From assembly GCA_937889795.1 (NCBI GenBank), contig CALBZH010000822.1, positions 1-9,494 on the forward strand: 9,494 nucleotides of DNA. Direction: 5' to 3'. Made by a program: the position numbers and the translations under genes. Below are positions 7,431-9,494 of the stretch, piece by piece. How positions within the stretch are numbered: the first letter of the stretch is position 1; the number at the start of each line of letters is the position of its first letter. This DNA is from an uncultured Syntrophobacteraceae bacterium (GTDB taxonomy: Bacteria; Desulfobacterota; Syntrophobacteria; Syntrophobacterales; Syntrophobacteraceae). A model generated the notes under the pieces. It ran no database searches, was not told the origin of the DNA, and was given only the letters and a program-made list of their open reading frames with translations.

Positions 7431-8392
7431 AGTCCGTGCTGGTGACCGGCTCGGACGGTTTTGTGGGACGCAGGCTCTGTCCGGCAATGGCGGGCCGAGG
7501 CTATTGTGTGACCGCCGCCGTGCGAAAACAACCCGTGCATGCCATTCACGGAGCGACCAAGGTTGCTCCCGTGGGTGACATCGCACTCGACGTAGACTGG
7601 ATGCCTGTTTTGCGAGGGATTGAGGTCGTTGTCCATCTCGCCGGACGAGCGCATGTCGCGAGCGAGGCTTCAGGGGTGTCTTTTCAAGAATTCCGCAGAG
7701 TCAACGTGGAGGGATCGCGGCGGCTGGCGGAAGCGTCGCTTCGGGCGGGGGTTGAGCGGTTTGTCTATGTCAGCAGCATCAAAGTGAATGGGGAATGCAC
7801 CGGAGCGCGTCCTTTCAGGGAAGAGGATGCGCCTGATCCGCACGGTCCGTATGCTGTTTCAAAGTGGGAGGCGGAAGGGGTGCTGAGAGAGCTTTCAGCA
7901 CGGTCGGGCATGAGCGTTGTCATTGTGCGTCCTCCGCTGGTGTATGGTCCTGGTGTCAAAGGAAATCTGTTGAGGCTCATGAAACAGATCGACATGGGGG
8001 CTCCGTTGCCCCTGGCGGGCATCGCCAACCGCAGGAGCATGATCGGCCTCGACAATCTCGTGGATGCCTTGGTGCTCGTCTCCACGGCAGCAGCTGCTGC
8101 AGGCCAGACCTTTCTTGTCAGTGATGATGAGGCGGTATCAACCACGGAGCTCGGATGCTGCATCGCGAGAGCCTTGGGCAAGACTGCCCGTTTTTTCACG
8201 TTGCCAAGGAGCTTGATTCCTCTCCTGGCTGCCCACAGTCCTTCCTTGGGGGCCGTGCTTCAACGTCTCACGGCTTCTCTGATCGTAGACAGCTCCAAAA
8301 TTCGAAATGTCCTCCACTGGGTACCCCGCCAGTCGTTCACGGATGGGATCGATTCGATGGCCCGGGCCTACCGTAATGCCAAGAGAGCATGA
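7427..8392 (+). CDS. NAD-dependent SDR epimerase/reductase, WbpV/WreQ-like (UDP-QuiNAc pathway)
   Basis: A 321-residue extended short-chain dehydrogenase/reductase. The Rossmann nucleotide motif is TGSDGFVG (7-14). The active site has YVSSIKVNGE (114-123, Ser117 as the likely catalytic Ser) and YAVSKWEAE (142-150, Tyr142 and Lys146). RPPLVYGPGVKGN (168-180) and a later RRSMIGLDNLVDALVLV follow as substrate-side segments. The sequence best fits the group often labelled UDP-glucose 4-epimerase family but that includes WbpV and WreQ, which reduce UDP-4-keto-6-deoxy-GlcNAc to UDP-N-acetylquinovosamine. That assignment is strengthened by its position directly before a phosphoglycosyl transferase and a WbpM-like 4,6-dehydratase. 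A C4-epimerase acting on UDP-GlcNAc or UDP-Glc is the main alternative. The enzyme is cytosolic. The gene overlaps both neighbours by four bases (ATGA at 7427 and 8389). Confidence 0.9.
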   Translation: MKSVLVTGSDGFVGRRLCPAMAGRGYCVTAAVRKQPVHAIHGATKVAPVGDIALDVDWMPVLRGIEVVVHLAGRAHVASEASGVSFQEFRRVNVEGSRRLAEASLRAGVERFVYVSSIKVNGECTGARPFREEDAPDPHGPYAVSKWEAEGVLRELSARSGMSVVIVRPPLVYGPGVKGNLLRLMKQIDMGAPLPLAGIANRRSMIGLDNLVDALVLVSTAAAAAGQTFLVSDDEAVSTTELGCCIARALGKTARFFTLPRSLIPLLAAHSPSLGAVLQRLTASLIVDSSKIRNVLHWVPRQSFTDGIDSMARAYRNAKRA

Positions 8393-8955
8393 ACCCTAAG
8401 CGCATCTTCGACCTCACCCTCGGGCTCTTCTTGCTGATGATCCTGGCAATCCCGGCAATCATCATCGGCATGGCGATCAGAATCACGTCGCCTGGCCCGA
8501 TTCTCTACCGATCAAACCGGATCGGCAAGGACAACACCCAATTTGTCATGTATAAGTTTCGTACCATGAATGCAGGGACCCCGGTGGTCGCAACGCATCT
8601 CCTGCAAGACCCAGGACAGCACCTTGCACCGTTGGGAGCCGTCCTGAGGAGGACGAGCATGGACGAAATCCCCCAGCTCTATAATATTCTGAGGGGCGAT
8701 ATGAGCTTTGTGGGTCCCCGGCCCGCCTTGTTCAATCAGTATGATCTCATTTCCATGAGGACCCGCTTGGGGGTTCATCGGCTCCTTCCCGGACTCACCG
8801 GTTGGGCTCAGGTTAACGGGCGAGACGATCTCCCGATTCCGGTGAAAGTCACATTTGACCGCTTCTATCTGCAGAACAGAGGTTTGTTATTTGATCTGCG
8901 TATTCTGCTTCTGTCCTTGGTTAAGGTGCTCAAGAAAGAAGGGGTTAGTCACTAG
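8389..8955 (+). CDS. Initiating phosphoglycosyl transferase, short PglC-type (bacterial sugar transferase)
   Basis: A 188-residue monotopic phosphoglycosyl transferase, the minimal PglC-like form without the extra membrane domains of WcaJ/WbaP. Motifs in order: KRIFD (4-8); one hydrophobic re-entrant helix (about 9-30) ending TSPGPILYR; RIGKDNTQFVMYKFRTM (44-60); the catalytic Asp-Glu dyad in SMDEIPQLYNILRGDMSFVGPRP (90-112, D92 and E93, aligning with D93-E94 of Campylobacter PglC); and PGLTGWAQVNGRDD near residue 135. It moves a sugar-1-phosphate from a UDP-sugar onto undecaprenyl phosphate, beginning the lipid-linked glycan. The donor is probably the product of the SDR just upstream, as proposed for the WreQ/WreU pair of Rhizobium etli O-antigen. 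All key residues are present. The gene starts inside the SDR stop codon (ATGA), and the next gene follows after seven bases. Confidence 0.94.
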   Translation: MNPKRIFDLTLGLFLLMILAIPAIIIGMAIRITSPGPILYRSNRIGKDNTQFVMYKFRTMNAGTPVVATHLLQDPGQHLAPLGAVLRRTSMDEIPQLYNILRGDMSFVGPRPALFNQYDLISMRTRLGVHRLLPGLTGWAQVNGRDDLPIPVKVTFDRFYLQNRGLLFDLRILLLSLVKVLKKEGVSH

Positions 8956-8962
8956 ATCTCCC

Positions 8963-9448
8963 ATGATTTTATCCATAGAAAAGATCCTTCAGGCAAGTCA
9001 AGTCAAGCGAGTGCTGTTCTTTATATTATGTGATTCAATTATCATAACTTTTTCACTCTATTTTGCTTTTCTTGTCCGGTTTGAATTTGTTATTCCTCAA
9101 CTTTATAAATCTATGTTTTATTCGGCACTTCCATTTTTTATCCTATTTAAGCTAATCATCTTTGCCATGTTTGGCCTTTATAAGATCACGTGGCGCTATG
9201 TGGGCATTCATGAGCTGTATTTTGTGTATTTGTCATCCGCTGTAGCGGCATCGATCCTGATGATCATGATTCTGATTCCCTATGAGCCCCGATTTTCGGA
9301 ATGGCCGATTCCGTTCATCAGCGGTTTTCCAAGAAGCGTATTCTTTGTGGACGCGCTTGTGTGCTCCGTGCTGCTTTCGGGGCTCAGGGTGTCAAAGCGC
9401 TTTTATCTCGAAAGGCTCGTTCACAAGAGCGGATACAAGAAAGGAATC
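8963..9448 (+). CDS. WbpM/FlaA1/CapD-like nucleotide-sugar 4,6-dehydratase, N-terminal part only
   Basis: An open frame from ATG 8963 runs to the contig end with no stop; 162 codons are genomic. The product starts MILSIEKILQASQVKRVLFF and has four hydrophobic segments (about 17-40, 50-72, 83-105 and 118-138). LYKITWRYVGIHEL (72-85) and the arginine-rich stretch after the fourth helix are typical of the membrane domain of WbpM, CapD and PglF proteins (about 600 residues). The missing part should hold the Rossmann fold and the dehydratase active site. In the family, the enzyme turns UDP-GlcNAc into a 4-keto-6-deoxy sugar. That is the substrate expected by the WbpV/WreQ-like SDR, which supports both calls. 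The first 240 bases are AT-rich (16 GC of 60 at 9061-9120) and the rest is not (34 of 60 at 9361-9420). The ribosome-binding site is weak, and translation may be coupled to the gene seven bases upstream. From 9449 on the frame encodes adapter, not protein. Confidence 0.85.
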
Positions 9449-9494
9449 AGATCGGAAGAGCGTCGTGTAGGGAAAGAGTGTAGATCTCGGTGGT
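9449..9494. other. Illumina TruSeq adapter left on the contig end (artefact)
   Basis: The last 46 bases begin AGATCGGAAGAGCGTCGTGT and continue through GGGAAAGAGTGTAGATCTCGGTGGT. As recalled, this is the reverse complement of the Illumina TruSeq universal adapter, with no mismatch that I can see. Translated in the frame of the preceding gene it gives RSEERRVGKECRSRW, a peptide well known as an adapter artefact in protein databases. The segment should be trimmed and not annotated. Confidence 0.97.

Overview
The window is a contig fragment, probably from a Gram-negative bacterium. All genes lie on the plus strand. Hand-counted lines of the backbone are fairly GC-rich (38 of 60 at 1381-1440; 33 of 60 at 6241-6300). 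The gene content would suit Desulfobacterota (the former Deltaproteobacteria), but no marker here fixes the phylum, so that is only a guess. The last 46 bases (9449-9494) are not genomic. They match the Illumina TruSeq universal adapter in reverse complement, so the biological sequence ends at about 9448.

Left part, housekeeping: 1-231 is a non-coding leader with four tandem heptamers at the contig edge and a possible sigma-70 promoter. It is followed by a Bax inhibitor-1/YccA family membrane protein (232-933). A clear intrinsic terminator (990-1029) isolates that gene from the next one, the ribosome-associated GTPase TypA/BipA (1103-2887).

Right part, surface polysaccharide locus (about 2925 to the end). 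It holds a WalW-like polysaccharide deacetylase family protein, a glycosyltransferase fused to a degenerate methyltransferase-like domain, a DPM1-like GT2, a WbbL-like GT2, a WbpV/WreQ-like SDR, a short PglC-type phosphoglycosyl transferase, and the membrane N-terminus of a WbpM/FlaA1/CapD-type nucleotide-sugar 4,6-dehydratase cut off by the contig end. From 5851 onward the genes are tightly packed (gaps of 8 and 7 bases, two ATGA overlaps) and look like one operon.

How the genes fit together: the truncated dehydratase would make a 4-keto-6-deoxy UDP-HexNAc. The SDR would reduce it to a 6-deoxy-HexNAc nucleotide such as UDP-QuiNAc or UDP-FucNAc. The phosphoglycosyl transferase would load that sugar phosphate onto undecaprenyl phosphate, and the upstream GT2 enzymes would extend the chain. 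This is inferred from family membership and gene order. No flippase, polymerase or export gene is inside the window.

The most unusual parts are the AT-rich fusion glycosyltransferase (4018-5793), which looks acquired and carries a methyltransferase fold with its signature residues eroded, and an AT-rich to GC-rich switch inside the last gene. I see no CRISPR array, tRNA, rRNA, transposase or clearly new defence-type system.
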